A stretch of DNA of 64,000 bases from Gayadomonas joobiniege G7 (GCF_000300815.1 NZ_AMRX01000007.1:310001-374000); one strand, 5' to 3'; counted from the stretch's first letter, positions 1-10,001 are shown. Numbers and translations: made by a program. The notes: generated by a model from the sequence alone, not told the origin.

Positions 1-1514
1 ACGGCAAGATCATAACGCACACCTGAAGCGATGAGGATCTTTTTAATGCCTTTTACAGCACGAGCTTTACGGTACAAATTAACCGTGGGGCTTTGGTCTG
101 TATCCATGTGACCACAAATATCGGGCCACACACAAGACATCCGGCGGCAAGTTTGCTCAGCTTTAGGATGTTTACAGCGCAACTTATACATGTTAGCTGT
201 TGGTCCCCCCAAATCAGAGATAACGCCGGTAAAACCTGGCACTTTATCGCGAATTTGTTCAACCTCTTTGATGATAGATTCTTCGGAGCGGCTTTGAATA
301 ATTCGACCTTCGTGCTCTGTAATAGAACAAAAAGTACAGCCGCCAAAACAGCCTCGCATGATATTCACCGAGGTTTTTATCATGTCGTACGCAGGTATTT
401 TTGCTTTGCCATAACTTGGGTGTGGAACCCGAGCGTACGGCAGATCAAACACTGCATCCATTTCTGAAGTCTCTAGCGGATAGGCGGGCGGATTAATCCA
501 AACAATGCGGTCACCATGGCGCTGTACTAAAGCCCGTGCACACCCTGGGTTAGTTTCTTGATGTAAAATACGTGAGGTATGTGCGTAATAAGTTTTTTGC
601 GCGCGCACCACATCATAAGGGGGTAAATTAACATATGTCATTTCCCACGGCCGCCGAGTTTTAGCAGGCTGAATTTGCACAACTTTAGCTTCTTGCGGGT
701 TGGCTTCGCTTTGTTTGCTGTCACAGCTTGATTCTTGAATCATTTCGTAGGGGCTGGGAATAGGATCAATTTTACCTATTTGATCAACTTCGGTTGAATC
801 AACGCCAAACCAACCTGGTAATGGCTCTTTTCGGAGCACAGCGGTACCGCGAATATTTTGCATTTCGGCTAAGGTTTCACCAGCAGCAAAACGGTGCGCA
901 ACTTCCGCTAGTGGTCGTTCAGCGTTGCCAAAAATTAGCATATCCGCTTTTGAGTCAAACAATACTGAGCGGCGCACTTTATCTGACCAATAATCATAAT
1001 GCGCAATCCGCCTTAAACTCGCTTCTATGCCACCAATCACAACGGGTACCTTAAAAGCTTCTTTACACCTTTGAGTATAAACAGTAACCGCACGATCAGG
1101 ACGTTTGCCCCCAACATTCCCCGCAGTATAAGCATCGTCATGGCGCAACTTACGATCTGCGGTATACCTGTTGATCATAGAATCCATGTTGCCCGCGGTT
1201 ACGCCAAAAAATAGTTTTGGCTCGCCCAGTTTCATAAAGTCTTTTTTGCTCGTCCAGTCTGGCTGTGAAATGATACCCACTTTAAAACCTTGCGCTTCTA
1301 GCATACGGCCAATTACCGCCATACCAAAACTGGGGTGATCAACGTAAGCATCCCCCGTGACAATAATAATGTCACACTGAGTCCAACCGAGCTGTTTCAT
1401 TTCTTTGCGAGACATGGGTAAAAAAGGTGCCGCTTGCGCAGCATGCACACCATCAGTGTAAGAAAATAGATCACGCTCAGCGCGCATTCTTTGCATATGT
1501 TGTTTGGCTACCAT
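1..1514 (-). CDS. ygiQ: YgiQ family radical SAM protein (3' part outside window)
   Basis: The minus-strand reading frame is open from the ATG at 1514 to the window edge, giving about 504 residues; the C-terminal part lies outside. The translation reads like E. coli YgiQ along its whole length: an N-terminal block with [10 protein letters not shown] and [13 protein letters not shown], a middle block with [18 protein letters not shown], and a radical SAM core with [11 protein letters not shown], whose CxxxCxxC cysteines bind the 4Fe-4S cluster that cleaves S-adenosylmethionine. The cellular reaction of YgiQ is not established, although the family (UPF0313) is conserved in many bacteria. Start choice: MVAKQH is the first ATG. 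The gene is divergent from the protease at 1642, so the 127 bp between them hold both promoters. The identification is firm; the function is not. Confidence 0.95.
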   Translation of the reverse strand, partial: MVAKQHMQRMRAERDLFSYTDGVHAAQAAPFLPMSRKEMKQLGWTQCDIIIVTGDAYVDHPSFGMAVIGRMLEAQGFKVGIISQPDWTSKKDFMKLGEPKLFFGVTAGNMDSMINRYTADRKLRHDDAYTAGNVGGKRPDRAVTVYTQRCKEAFKVPVVIGGIEASLRRIAHYDYWSDKVRRSVLFDSKADMLIFGNAERPLAEVAHRFAAGETLAEMQNIRGTAVLRKEPLPGWFGVDSTEVDQIGKIDPIPSPYEMIQESSCDSKQSEANPQEAKVVQIQPAKTRRPWEMTYVNLPPYDVVRAQKTYYAHTSRILHQETNPGCARALVQRHGDRIVWINPPAYPLETSEMDAVFDLPYARVPHPSYGKAKIPAYDMIKTSVNIMRGCFGGCTFCSITEHEGRIIQSRSEESIIKEVEQIRDKVPGFTGVISDLGGPTANMYKLRCKHPKAEQTCRRMSCVWPDICGHMDTDQSPTVNLYRKARAVKGIKKILIASGVRYDLA

Positions 1515-1641
1515 AATTAACCCGCTTGACTACCAAAAATGGGGCGGCAGTTTACCAGATAGCCAACTTGAATAAAATCTTTGATCTATTGGTTAAAACG
1601 AGGCTTAATAGTAGATTAAAGTTAAAAAACTTAGGTGGTGT

Positions 1642-3669
1642 ATGCGCTATTTTGTCTTCTGGTGTTTATTTACGTTTAGTGCCAATAGCTTAGCTTGGCA
1701 AACCCTATCACAAAGTCGGTTTGCTTCGCCGGAAGAACCATTGCAAATAAAATTTACTCAAAGTGAAATAAAACAAATAGACGAGTTAAAAAGCTTAGCC
1801 GCAAACGAGTTTATTCAAATACAGCTACCCACCAGCGATATACAACCACTAACTTTTATCCTCTCGCGCAGCGAAATACTGCAAAATAACCTCGCCAAGC
1901 GTTACCCCAACTTGCATACTTTTAGCGGACACCAAGTTAATCAACCTGATAACTTAATCGTGTTGACCTTGGCAGACTCAGGACTAATTGCCGATTATCA
2001 AGATCAGCATCTAAGCTGGCGACTGACTCAGCAAAGTTCAGATGTTTTTGATTTGCAAATGCAAACCAGCAAACCGTTAATGACTGATAAAATATTCAAT
2101 GAAATCCCGCAAATTGAACTCGCTGCGCGTGGCTCGTTACAAAAACCCGAGCAACTGATTCAATACCGTTTAGCCGTAGCAACCACGTCAGGTTACAATC
2201 AGCTTTTTGATAACAATAAACCCCGTATTTTAGCACAGGTGGTTAATACCATAAGTCGGGTAAATCAAGTATTTGAACGTGATTTGGGCATTTCTTTAGT
2301 ACTAGTGGATAACACAGATTTATTATTTTTTACCGATCCGGCTAGCGATCCATTTAGCGATCAATCGAACGAATTTGAAAACGATTTAGATGTATTGCAA
2401 AACCAGATAGATAACCGCATTGGTAGCGAAAACTATGATATTGGTCATCTGTTTGGCACTGCGGGTGGTGGGCTTGCACAAGTGGGAAGCGTTTGTGTTG
2501 AGTCCTATAAAGCACAAGGAATTTCGGCCTACCCTCAACCTTTTGGTAACCTGTTTGCAATTGATTATGTTGCTCATGAAATTGCCCACCAGTTTGGTGC
2601 TCATCATACCTTTAACGGTACTGCCGGCAATTGTGGTGCAGTAGGCGCTAGAAGCCCAGATGATGCCTACGAGTTAGGTAGTGGTGTCACTATAATGGGT
2701 TATGCGGGTCTTTGCCAAGAAACTTTCAAAACAGAAAATGTGCAATTTTCGTCTATCTCGGCCTTTCATGCCCACAGTATTGATGAGATAAACCAATTTG
2801 TGGACTCGGGCTTCGGCCGCACCTGTGGCAATGTTATTAACCAAGACAACAATGCCCCTGAAATTACTTCAATACTAACCACCAAAACCATTCCTGCGCT
2901 AACACCATTTATACTTGAAGCCAAGGCTACCGATGCCGATAACGACAGCTTAAGTTATAGTTGGGAGCAATACAATTTAGGCAGCGAAACCGAATCGTAT
3001 GAAGATTGGCAAGATGCAAAAAGTGGCCCCCAGTTTAGAAGTTATCTGCCTTCCGAAAACCCAACCCGCTTTTTACCCAGGTTAGAAAAAATTGTATTTA
3101 ACAGCATCAACAGAGATGAGCTCCTTAGTGCATCAGAACGTGACTATCGGTTTAAGTTAACGGTACGTGATAATAAAGGCAGTGTAGCGCAAACCACTCA
3201 AAGGGTATCGCTGGATGCCAATAGCGGGCCTTTTATCGTTACTGAACCTGCCGACGATATAGAGTTAGTAGGTTTACAAAATCTGCTCGTTAAATGGAAT
3301 GACGCAAACACCCGTTTTTATTGCAAACAAGTAGACATCTGGTTGGATACTGCCAGTGAACTGACCTTTGACTGGCTGTTAGCCGCTAAGGTGGATAACA
3401 ATGGCGAATATAAGGTATCGTTACCCAACATTCGTGTTTATGATGGCCATGTTATGGTGGCCTGTAGTCAACGCAGTTTTTTTAACATAGCATCTGGTGC
3501 TGTGACTATAGTGCTAGATGAAAGCTCACCAACCTCAGCAAAACCCAGTTATCCGACACCTACAGAATTAGCAAACGCCACTAACAGCTCTAGCGGCGGT
3601 AGTAGCAGTGCTTTTACCCTAGGTATTATTTTACTTATTTTAATTCGCCGCCCCTTGAAACTGTCATAA
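1642..3669 (+). CDS. Secreted metzincin zinc protease with GlyGly-CTERM tail
   Basis: A 675-residue extracellular metallopeptidase of the reprolysin-like (M12B-type) group. A signal peptide occupies about the first 18 residues. The catalytic zinc motif HEIAHQFGAHH is at residues 312-322 (zinc ligands H312, H316, H322; general base E313), and the Met-turn follows in VTIMGYAG near residue 351. Downstream are Ig/cadherin-like repeats (PEITSILTT..., then a second block with DNKGSVAQTTQ). The C-terminus has GGSSSAFTLGIILLILIRR, a Gly/Ser-rich stretch, a hydrophobic segment and basic residues, which matches the GlyGly-CTERM sorting signal handled by rhombosortase and type II secretion. An ATG preceded by AGGTGG is the start. 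It stands alone between ygiQ and ssrA and is probably a core gene. The natural substrate is unknown. Confidence 0.9.
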   Translation: MRYFVFWCLFTFSANSLAWQTLSQSRFASPEEPLQIKFTQSEIKQIDELKSLAANEFIQIQLPTSDIQPLTFILSRSEILQNNLAKRYPNLHTFSGHQVNQPDNLIVLTLADSGLIADYQDQHLSWRLTQQSSDVFDLQMQTSKPLMTDKIFNEIPQIELAARGSLQKPEQLIQYRLAVATTSGYNQLFDNNKPRILAQVVNTISRVNQVFERDLGISLVLVDNTDLLFFTDPASDPFSDQSNEFENDLDVLQNQIDNRIGSENYDIGHLFGTAGGGLAQVGSVCVESYKAQGISAYPQPFGNLFAIDYVAHEIAHQFGAHHTFNGTAGNCGAVGARSPDDAYELGSGVTIMGYAGLCQETFKTENVQFSSISAFHAHSIDEINQFVDSGFGRTCGNVINQDNNAPEITSILTTKTIPALTPFILEAKATDADNDSLSYSWEQYNLGSETESYEDWQDAKSGPQFRSYLPSENPTRFLPRLEKIVFNSINRDELLSASERDYRFKLTVRDNKGSVAQTTQRVSLDANSGPFIVTEPADDIELVGLQNLLVKWNDANTRFYCKQVDIWLDTASELTFDWLLAAKVDNNGEYKVSLPNIRVYDGHVMVACSQRSFFNIASGAVTIVLDESSPTSAKPSYPTPTELANATNSSSGGSSSAFTLGIILLILIRRPLKLS

Positions 3670-3696
3670 AAGTGCATATTTAGTTAACAGGCGGGC

Positions 3697-3725
3697 TTGA
3701 TGTTTAGGTTTAAAAGCCTTACACT
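3697..3725 (+). promoter_or_regulatory. Putative sigma-70 promoter of ssrA
   Basis: TTGATG (3697-3702) and TACACT (3720-3725) are separated by 17 bp, about 30 bp before the mature 5' end of tmRNA. That leaves a short 5' leader for RNase P to remove. Prediction from sequence only. Confidence 0.55.
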
Positions 3726-3844
3726 CCCGCCCTACTTTGAGAGTTTCCCTGATCAGGGGCCGATTAGGATTCGACGGATTTCTAAAACTCCAAGGTGCAT
3801 GCCGTGGGGCGGTTGGCCACGTAAAAAGCCGCAAAAAAATAGTC

Positions 3845-3880
3845 GCAAACGACGAAACTTACGCTTTAGCAGCTTAATAA
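3845..3880 (+). other. tmRNA proteolysis-tag reading frame
   Basis: Resume codon GCA follows the usual TAGTC signal. It reads ANDETYALAA and ends in two TAA stops. The C-terminal LAA is what ClpXP and ClpAP recognise. It differs from the E. coli tag (ANDENYALAA) by one residue (T for N). Confidence 0.95.
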
Positions 3881-4099
3881 CCTGCTAGTAGCACTTCTGC
3901 CCTAGCTTCCGACTGTAAGACGGGGAATCACAGGAGTTCAAACCCAAACAGTATAGTGTGGATGCTCCCACCTGAGAGCTGAAGCATGAAATCTAATTCA
4001 GGTTAGCTTGGCAGTGGCGTGTTTGTTCGCAGCTACCAAGTGAAATTAAAAACAAACTAAGCATGTAGTACCGAGGACGGCGGTTATTCGGACGGGGGT

Positions 4100-4121
4100 T
4101 CAAATCCCCCCGGCTCCACCA
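4100..4121 (+). repeat. Island 1 left attachment repeat (attL, in ssrA 3' end)
   Basis: A 22-bp stretch, TCAAATCCCCCC followed by GGCTCCACCA, that ends exactly at the tmRNA CCA. It is repeated identically and in the same orientation at 23069-23090. The T-arm/acceptor 3' half of ssrA is the classic crossover site of P4/CP4-57-type integrases. Confidence 0.93.
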
Positions 4122-4230
4122 CCATCACTTCCATACACGTCCAACAACATCCAAAAACACCATAAAAACCATATATTTAAGATATATTCAGTCCAGTAAT
4201 GTCCAAGGAAATCCGTGGGCAACCAGAACA

Positions 4231-4284
4231 TTTAGTATTCCTTTTAGTATTCCAGATTTTGTATTAGAGTATTTGGAATACAAA
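4231..4284 (+). promoter_or_regulatory. Integrase promoter/arm repeats, TTTAGTATTCC motif
   Basis: Two direct copies of TTTAGTATTCC (4231 and 4244) are followed by an inverted copy in TTTGGAATAC (about 4273). The same block recurs after attR at 23195-23238, and one copy also lies at about 22991. Shorter GTCCA repeats lie upstream (about 4140-4205). The placement fits integrase arm-type sites, an operator over the integrase promoter, or both. Confidence 0.55.
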
Positions 4285-4302
4285 AGCGTAAAGGGAACAC
4301 AA

Positions 4303-5517
4303 ATGGCTAGAAAAACCACCAGCTTATCGGCAACAGAAGTCAAAAATGCCAAACTCAAGGAGAAAGACTACGTCCTTTCCGACGGCAATGGTTTGCAATT
4401 ACGGATTAGAAGCAATGGCTCACGACTTTGGAACCTTAATTACATACACCCTCATACGAAAAAGCGAGTGAACATTGGGCTAGGAACCTACCCGGCAGTC
4501 TCACTAGCTGATGCAAGAACCCAGACTATCGAATATCGATCTTTACTGGCTAAGGGTGTAGATCCCAAAAGTTATAGAAACTCCAGCATTGCAAACAATA
4601 AACAATTAACAGAGAACAAACTAATTATGATTGCACGCCGGTGGTTTGATTTAAAGAAAGATGAAGTAACCAAAGACTACGCTGAGGATATTTGGAGATC
4701 GCTGGAAAACCATATATTTCCAACGCTTGCCGATACACCGATCAACCAGATTACAGCACCAGAGGTAATCTCTATATTAAAGCCACTAGAAGCCAAAGGA
4801 AGCTTAGAGACAGTAAAAAGAGTGACACAACGATTAAATGAAATAATGGTTTATGCTGTTAACTCTGGACTTATCCCAGCAAACCCACTAACAAACATAA
4901 GAGCAACCTTTAAAAAGCCTAAAAAAGAGTCGATGAAATCAGTGCCACCAACTGAGTTGCCTAAACTTATGCTGGCTATCCATACTGCTAGTATAAGGAA
5001 AACAACACGCTATTTGATTGAATGGCAACTGCATACCATGACACGCCCAATAGAAGCGGCAACTACACGATGGGAAGAAATTGATTTAAAAAATAAAATA
5101 TGGCGTATACCGGCTTCTAAGATGAAAAAACGGAGAGACCATAGTATCCCATTAACTGACCAGTGTTTGGCGCTTATAGAGGCTATGAGGCCCATTAGCG
5201 GCCATAGAGAATATGTGTTCCCTGCTGACCGTAATCCGCGGTCGCACACCAACAGCCAAACTGCTAATATGGCTTTAAAAAGAATGGGTTATGAGAACAA
5301 ATTAGTCAGTCACGGATTGCGCTCGATAGCCAGTACAGCACTAAACGAACATGGCTTTGATCCGGATTTAATAGAATCAGCGCTAGCGCATGAGGATAAG
5401 AACCAGATTAGAGCGGCATATAACCGTGCCGAATATATTGAAAGGAGAAGGGAAATGATGTGCTGGTGGAGTGACTATATAGAAAAGGCGTCAAATGTAA
5501 ATGTTTCTATTAAATAG
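4303..5517 (+). CDS. P4/CP4-57-type tyrosine integrase
   Basis: This site-specific recombinase is expected to insert and excise island 1 at the ssrA 3' end. From the preferred ATG it has 404 residues: an N-terminal DUF4102 arm-binding domain (LSDGNGLQLRI, then IGLGTYPAVSLADAR), a SAM-like core-binding domain, and a catalytic domain with TRPIEA (Arg I), HGLRS (His-x-x-Arg) and a late HEDKNQIRAAYNRAEY holding the second His and the nucleophilic Tyr. Start choice: a longer frame begins at a TTG at 4273, but ATG 4303 has AAGGGAACACAA just upstream and begins MARKTT, as is usual in the family. It lies 180 bp from attL and points inward. Confidence 0.94.
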   Translation: MARKTTSLSATEVKNAKLKEKDYVLSDGNGLQLRIRSNGSRLWNLNYIHPHTKKRVNIGLGTYPAVSLADARTQTIEYRSLLAKGVDPKSYRNSSIANNKQLTENKLIMIARRWFDLKKDEVTKDYAEDIWRSLENHIFPTLADTPINQITAPEVISILKPLEAKGSLETVKRVTQRLNEIMVYAVNSGLIPANPLTNIRATFKKPKKESMKSVPPTELPKLMLAIHTASIRKTTRYLIEWQLHTMTRPIEAATTRWEEIDLKNKIWRIPASKMKKRRDHSIPLTDQCLALIEAMRPISGHREYVFPADRNPRSHTNSQTANMALKRMGYENKLVSHGLRSIASTALNEHGFDPDLIESALAHEDKNQIRAAYNRAEYIERRREMMCWWSDYIEKASNVNVSIK

Positions 5518-5552
5518 CATTAATTGAATAAGTGCAGACTAATGTGTGTTCA

Positions 5553-5675
5553 ATGGATAAGACAGAACTCAGACAAAAAATGAAGAGCTCTGGAGAGCAG
5601 AGTGTCAGCAAATTGCTGGAAGATAACTCGGCGCCCTTCAAGCTTGCTCTATGTCGGCTACCTATAACAGACTAA
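5553..5675 (+). CDS. Possible small protein, 40 aa
   Basis: An ATG frame of 40 codons (starts MDKTELRQKM, ends RLPITD) between the integrase and the NTPase gene. No recognisable domain and no strong ribosome site. It may be a real small gene, a leader or chance. Confidence 0.25.
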   Translation: MDKTELRQKMKSSGEQSVSKLLEDNSAPFKLALCRLPITD

Positions 5676-5770
5676 TTATACCCATATTGCTTAAAGACAT
5701 TACCTAAAAACTCTGTTAGATTTTTCGAGTAATTCTACACCCTTTTACCTCAGGAAAATGACTGCTGCCT

Positions 5771-8700
5771 ATGTTTTCGAAGCTATATTTACAGCGTAGA
5801 CTCTCAAATGAAGACAAGACTTTCTCAGAAGTAGAGCTCTTAGCTATTTCAAATTACGTTGTCGTGTTAGCCGAACCTGGAAGTGGTAAAACCGAACTTC
5901 TTGGAAGTTTGGCTCAACAGTTGGGTACATCTTCAGTTACCGCAAACATGTTCGTACAATTAGGCGCTAGACACGAGAATTCACCACTTGTTATTGATGC
6001 TTTTGATGAACTGGCCAAAATTGATCAAAGTGGCATTCATAAACTTCTGGCAAAGATAACGATGGCAAAACCCACTCATGTCATTATTTCTAGCAGATCT
6101 AGTGAGTGGGATATATCTGCCACAAATGCAGTTAAGAATTTTTTGGGAATTGAACCATTGGTGGTTAGGCTCTGCGAGTTCGGTGATTCTGAGCAACGTG
6201 CGATCTTTGAGCACCATGCACCAGGAGAAGAGTTCACTAGATTCTATTCAGAAGTATGTAGATTTGATCTGGAAGCCCTTCTGCCTAATCCTCAGTTCCT
6301 GAAAATGTTTGCTGACGCTTATCTTGAAAGCGAAAGAAACTTTGCAGATAAACAATCTATCTTCAAACTTGCAGTGGAACGTTTAGCTAGAGAAGTAAGT
6401 CAAACGTCCTCAAGAACCAGCCTATCACTTTCCGCAAGTCAAAAAGTCGATATTTCGTCAGAGGTATTTGCCAAACTGCTATTGTCTGGAGCAGAAGGAG
6501 TAAGCGTCAGCGAAATCGAAGAAAACCGCATATATCCTTTACTTACATCACTTGCTGGTAATGATCCATCAGTTTTCAATGTCCTTGCGACTCGGCTTTT
6601 CAAGCCAGGGGAGAGTACTGACCAACACCGTCCAGTCCACAAAATCGTAGCTGAGTATTGTGCAGCTGCCCACCTTGCAAAGCGAATAGTAGACCCAGCA
6701 GATGCTCTAACACTACATCAATGCCTACCAATTATTGCGCCCAATTCTACCGTAAGAGATGAACTTCGTGGGCTACTGGGCTGGATGGCTGCTTTGGGGA
6801 ATAAGGCTGTCCAGCATGCGGCAATTGAACTCGACCCTTACGCAGTCCTTGCAAACGGAGACCCCTCTCAGCTAGCCCCGTCATCAAAGCAATTACTTTT
6901 GACTAAACTGAAGGAAATCGAGGAAACGGATCCATATTTTAGGAGAAGCGATTTTTCGCGTAGGTTTAGTGTTGCAGGCTTTTTCACAGAAGATATTATC
7001 GTAGATATCAAAGCACTGCTTAACAGCCAAGGAGATGGGCAACTACGTAATTTAATTCTTGAACTATTGATTGAATCTCCAATCGCTCACTTATTGATAG
7101 ATGAGTTACGTCAGATCTTCTTGCATCCTCAAGAGGACAAGTATAATCGTATTTATGCAATTAAATGTCTTTTGGGTTGTACCACCTATGCGTATGAATC
7201 AGACTTAACGAATCTTTTATCTGAAGCCAGTCCAGCATCACTTGAGGTGGTCGCTAAAGGAATGGAGCTCCTTGATTTAAATATGTTTGAGTTATCGTTT
7301 CTTGAAACGTACTTTTTGGCTTGTGCAAATTTATATCCAAGCAATAAGCTTCGATTTGAACGAGTGATCGGATCTCGTTATTTTATAAAGTCTATAATCT
7401 TCAGATTAAATCAAGAAAACGTTGAGCAACTGTTAGATATACTAACTCGAGGCCTTACCTGTACCTGTGGTTTAAAATCCTATGAATGTGATTGTCGAAA
7501 CGGGATAAGTAAGATTGTCGGACATATGCTCGACCGTTATTTTGATATAGCGCTACCACCATATGAACCACTACGTGTTTGGAGCTGGGTTAAAAATTTA
7601 AACTTTCATGAAAGTATAGGGCCCCAACATAGTACTTCTGTAAAAGTTCTATATGAAAACAGAGAGTTGAGACAAGGGATTCTCTCGCATGTTTTTGCTA
7701 AATTAAATGATCGCGAAATAATATTTGATACCAAGATGCATAAGTTCCATCTTCAATCGCACTCAGGCCTCCCTTTATGCCTTGAGGACCACAAGTATAT
7801 AGTTGATCTAGCATTTTATAAAAATAACCCTGAGCTATGGGTAAGTTTTATTGCAAGACACAACAGGCTCCGTTCTGCTGAGGAAAGAGGTCCAGATAAG
7901 TTTCGACGTCACATGCGAGTTCAAGCATTGGAGAAGCCGATGCTTATGAGAGAATGGGCTAAATTTAACAGAGCTGATTCGCTATCTGCAAAAGAAGCGT
8001 ATAGGCGATGGGTAACTAAAAGTAATCGAATGTCTCGGCGAAAAAATAAGAGACAAAATGAAATTTATGCCGAAAGTACACAATATATCCGAGAAAATAG
8101 AGAGCTTGTTGAAAGTGGGCGTCATTGGAGTTTTTTAGTTCAATTTGCGCAGACCATACTTACAAAACCAAAAGATATTGCTCTGAAATTTGGCGATACA
8201 GAAATTGTGAAAAACGCTCTCAGGAATTGCCTCGAATTCATAGAACCACATGTCCCTGACTTGAATAAACTGGCCGAGTTGCGATGTTCCTCCACTGGGT
8301 TATATGTTGAAACAATACTTTTTGCTTCTTGTCTTGAAATAATGCGGAAAAATGGCAATCTAAACAGAGTTAAACCAAGATTACTCCTTGCTCTAAAGAC
8401 CAACTTAGATTTTCCTTATGATGCGGTTGATGAAACCGAGTACGACGTTCTAAAAGCAGAAGTTAATCACTTACTGTTCCCTAATAATGAATCCATTGAG
8501 CAGTATCTCCGTTCTTATGTCGAACCGCAGTTGGCAAATTCTCAGTGCTCTCATCCGAGAATAGATATGTTGAAGTATGATGAAATATTCACTCCCTTGC
8601 GGGCAAAGCTGTCAATTGAATGGCTTGAACGTTTCGATGAGTTAGGTTTTTCCGCACTTGATACGCTGTTCGATCTCGCAATGCAGTTTGGAGACAGAAA

Positions 8701-9814
8701 TATACTTAATGACATCATTCGGACCCGCTGTTCTGATTATTTATCTAAATTCCCTGAACAGACAAATGATGAAAACATCGAACAAAAACGTAAGTTTTGG
8801 TTCGTTAGAGCTTTCTATTTTCTGGATTTACAAGTAGCGAAGCCATATTTTGATTGGCTAAAAAATGATAGAGACTCACTACTTTTGTTTGAGGGGCACT
8901 CAAGTAAAATGAATCGAGATAGTTCTTCTTACTGGCCAAATCTGACATCCACTAAAATAGAATTAATTTTAGTAGCTTTCTTTCATCAATGGCCGAAGGT
9001 TCACCTCCCTAGCAGTTGGGGAACTGGAAGTCCAAAAGGAGAAACTGCATATCGTTTTCTTACTGACATTATTTGGTCAATAGGCAGCGATGTCCCTGAT
9101 GAAGCAATTCCCGTCCTTAATCGCCTTATTCAAGATCACATTTTTAGTGATATTCAGAGAGAGTTGAAAAGCATAAAAGCTGAGCAGCTGCGGAAAAAGT
9201 CACTGAGAGATTTCGAGCCACCTACTCCAGAAAAAATTGTGGATTTATTGGACAATAACGCTGTTGTTACAGTGGAAGGATTACGACAACTTGTTCTTCA
9301 AAAATTAGAAGACTATCAGAAGGATATAGATGGAGGAGAATTCAATGCTGCTACGCGATATTATACGAAAGATGATAACGGGAAAGTTATACACCGAAAT
9401 GAAGTTAGCTGCGTTGAGATAATTGCCGAACGTCTGAACTTAGTACTTTACCCCCAAAGTATTGCTATTTCGCGTGAACATCAGACTAAAAATCAAAATA
9501 GAATTGATATAACAGCAGCGAAAATGATTGAAGGTAAAAGACGACTACTTGTAATTGAAGCTAAAGGGCAATGGCACAAGGATTTGTATACAGCAGCTTC
9601 CGCTCAGTTGTATCAACGCTATTCAATTCACCCTGATGCAGAACAGCAGGGTATATATCTTGTCATATGGTTTAGCGCTAATGAAGATATTGCTGGGCGT
9701 AAAAATATTGGAATTAACTGTGCTCAGGATCTCAAATTAAGTATTGAAGAAAAGTTACCACCAGAGATCAAAGGGCTGATAGATGTATTTGTCTTAGATG
9801 TCTCGCTTTCCTAA
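5771..9814 (+). CDS. NACHT/STAND-like NTPase with C-terminal PD-(D/E)xK-like nuclease domain; probable defence protein
   Basis: A single 1347-residue protein. At the N-terminus is a P-loop, AEPGSGKTELL (K40, T41), then a Walker B-like VIDAFDELA (D76, D79, E80) and IISSRSSEW near residue 108, which fits a NACHT/STAND-type ATPase. A long middle (about 250-1150) is helical and repeat-like with no motif I recognise; a Cys cluster, TCTCGLKSYECDC, is near residue 560. The C-terminus has RIDI (D1246) and VIEAKGQWH (E1263, K1265), a PD-(D/E)xK arrangement. Family knowledge: NACHT and Avs proteins sense phage proteins with their repeats and then activate an effector. Inference: here the effector is a nuclease fused at the C-terminus. 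It sits alone between the integrase and the RM genes, a common place for defence cargo. No partner gene is evident. Confidence 0.72.
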   Translation: MFSKLYLQRRLSNEDKTFSEVELLAISNYVVVLAEPGSGKTELLGSLAQQLGTSSVTANMFVQLGARHENSPLVIDAFDELAKIDQSGIHKLLAKITMAKPTHVIISSRSSEWDISATNAVKNFLGIEPLVVRLCEFGDSEQRAIFEHHAPGEEFTRFYSEVCRFDLEALLPNPQFLKMFADAYLESERNFADKQSIFKLAVERLAREVSQTSSRTSLSLSASQKVDISSEVFAKLLLSGAEGVSVSEIEENRIYPLLTSLAGNDPSVFNVLATRLFKPGESTDQHRPVHKIVAEYCAAAHLAKRIVDPADALTLHQCLPIIAPNSTVRDELRGLLGWMAALGNKAVQHAAIELDPYAVLANGDPSQLAPSSKQLLLTKLKEIEETDPYFRRSDFSRRFSVAGFFTEDIIVDIKALLNSQGDGQLRNLILELLIESPIAHLLIDELRQIFLHPQEDKYNRIYAIKCLLGCTTYAYESDLTNLLSEASPASLEVVAKGMELLDLNMFELSFLETYFLACANLYPSNKLRFERVIGSRYFIKSIIFRLNQENVEQLLDILTRGLTCTCGLKSYECDCRNGISKIVGHMLDRYFDIALPPYEPLRVWSWVKNLNFHESIGPQHSTSVKVLYENRELRQGILSHVFAKLNDREIIFDTKMHKFHLQSHSGLPLCLEDHKYIVDLAFYKNNPELWVSFIARHNRLRSAEERGPDKFRRHMRVQALEKPMLMREWAKFNRADSLSAKEAYRRWVTKSNRMSRRKNKRQNEIYAESTQYIRENRELVESGRHWSFLVQFAQTILTKPKDIALKFGDTEIVKNALRNCLEFIEPHVPDLNKLAELRCSSTGLYVETILFASCLEIMRKNGNLNRVKPRLLLALKTNLDFPYDAVDETEYDVLKAEVNHLLFPNNESIEQYLRSYVEPQLANSQCSHPRIDMLKYDEIFTPLRAKLSIEWLERFDELGFSALDTLFDLAMQFGDRNILNDIIRTRCSDYLSKFPEQTNDENIEQKRKFWFVRAFYFLDLQVAKPYFDWLKNDRDSLLLFEGHSSKMNRDSSSYWPNLTSTKIELILVAFFHQWPKVHLPSSWGTGSPKGETAYRFLTDIIWSIGSDVPDEAIPVLNRLIQDHIFSDIQRELKSIKAEQLRKKSLRDFEPPTPEKIVDLLDNNAVVTVEGLRQLVLQKLEDYQKDIDGGEFNAATRYYTKDDNGKVIHRNEVSCVEIIAERLNLVLYPQSIAISREHQTKNQNRIDITAAKMIEGKRRLLVIEAKGQWHKDLYTAASAQLYQRYSIHPDAEQQGIYLVIWFSANEDIAGRKNIGINCAQDLKLSIEEKLPPEIKGLIDVFVLDVSLS

Positions 9815-10001
9815 AGCGTAACCGTCGGTCAAACCACACCTACACAAAACCATTTAATGACTTCAGGCTTATTTCTATAACTATTCCGAGAAGCCAAAAT
9901 GTCGAACCCAAAAACAGAGGTCAGAAGGTTACCAAAACCGGTCAAGTTAATTGTCGCCTAATATTACACAGAATCTGTTACAGGGTCCTACACTATAGAA
10001 G

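Larger units (their letters stand above)
3756..4121 (+). ncRNA. ssrA: tmRNA (SsrA)
   Basis: Transfer-messenger RNA of 366 nt that rescues stalled ribosomes with SmpB. The 5' end GGGGCCGATT pairs with GGCTCC near the 3' end to form the tRNA-like acceptor stem. The T-arm (GGGGGTTCAAATCCCCC) and an encoded CCA at 4119-4121 are present, and the characteristic GGATTCGAC lies near the 5' end. The mRNA-like part is at 3845-3880. The 3' end doubles as an integration site: the last 22 bases recur at 23069-23090, with an integrase gene immediately downstream. Island insertion has rebuilt the RNA's 3' end exactly, so the tmRNA should still work. Confidence 0.97.

Noticed and set aside
53-1054. Short frames over the left end (53-346, 93-467, 794-1054)
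   Set aside because: They are shadows of the ygiQ frame that runs off the window edge.
3697-3888. 63-codon plus-strand frame in the tmRNA region
   Set aside because: It crosses the tmRNA promoter, 5' leader and body; the RNA gene explains the sequence.
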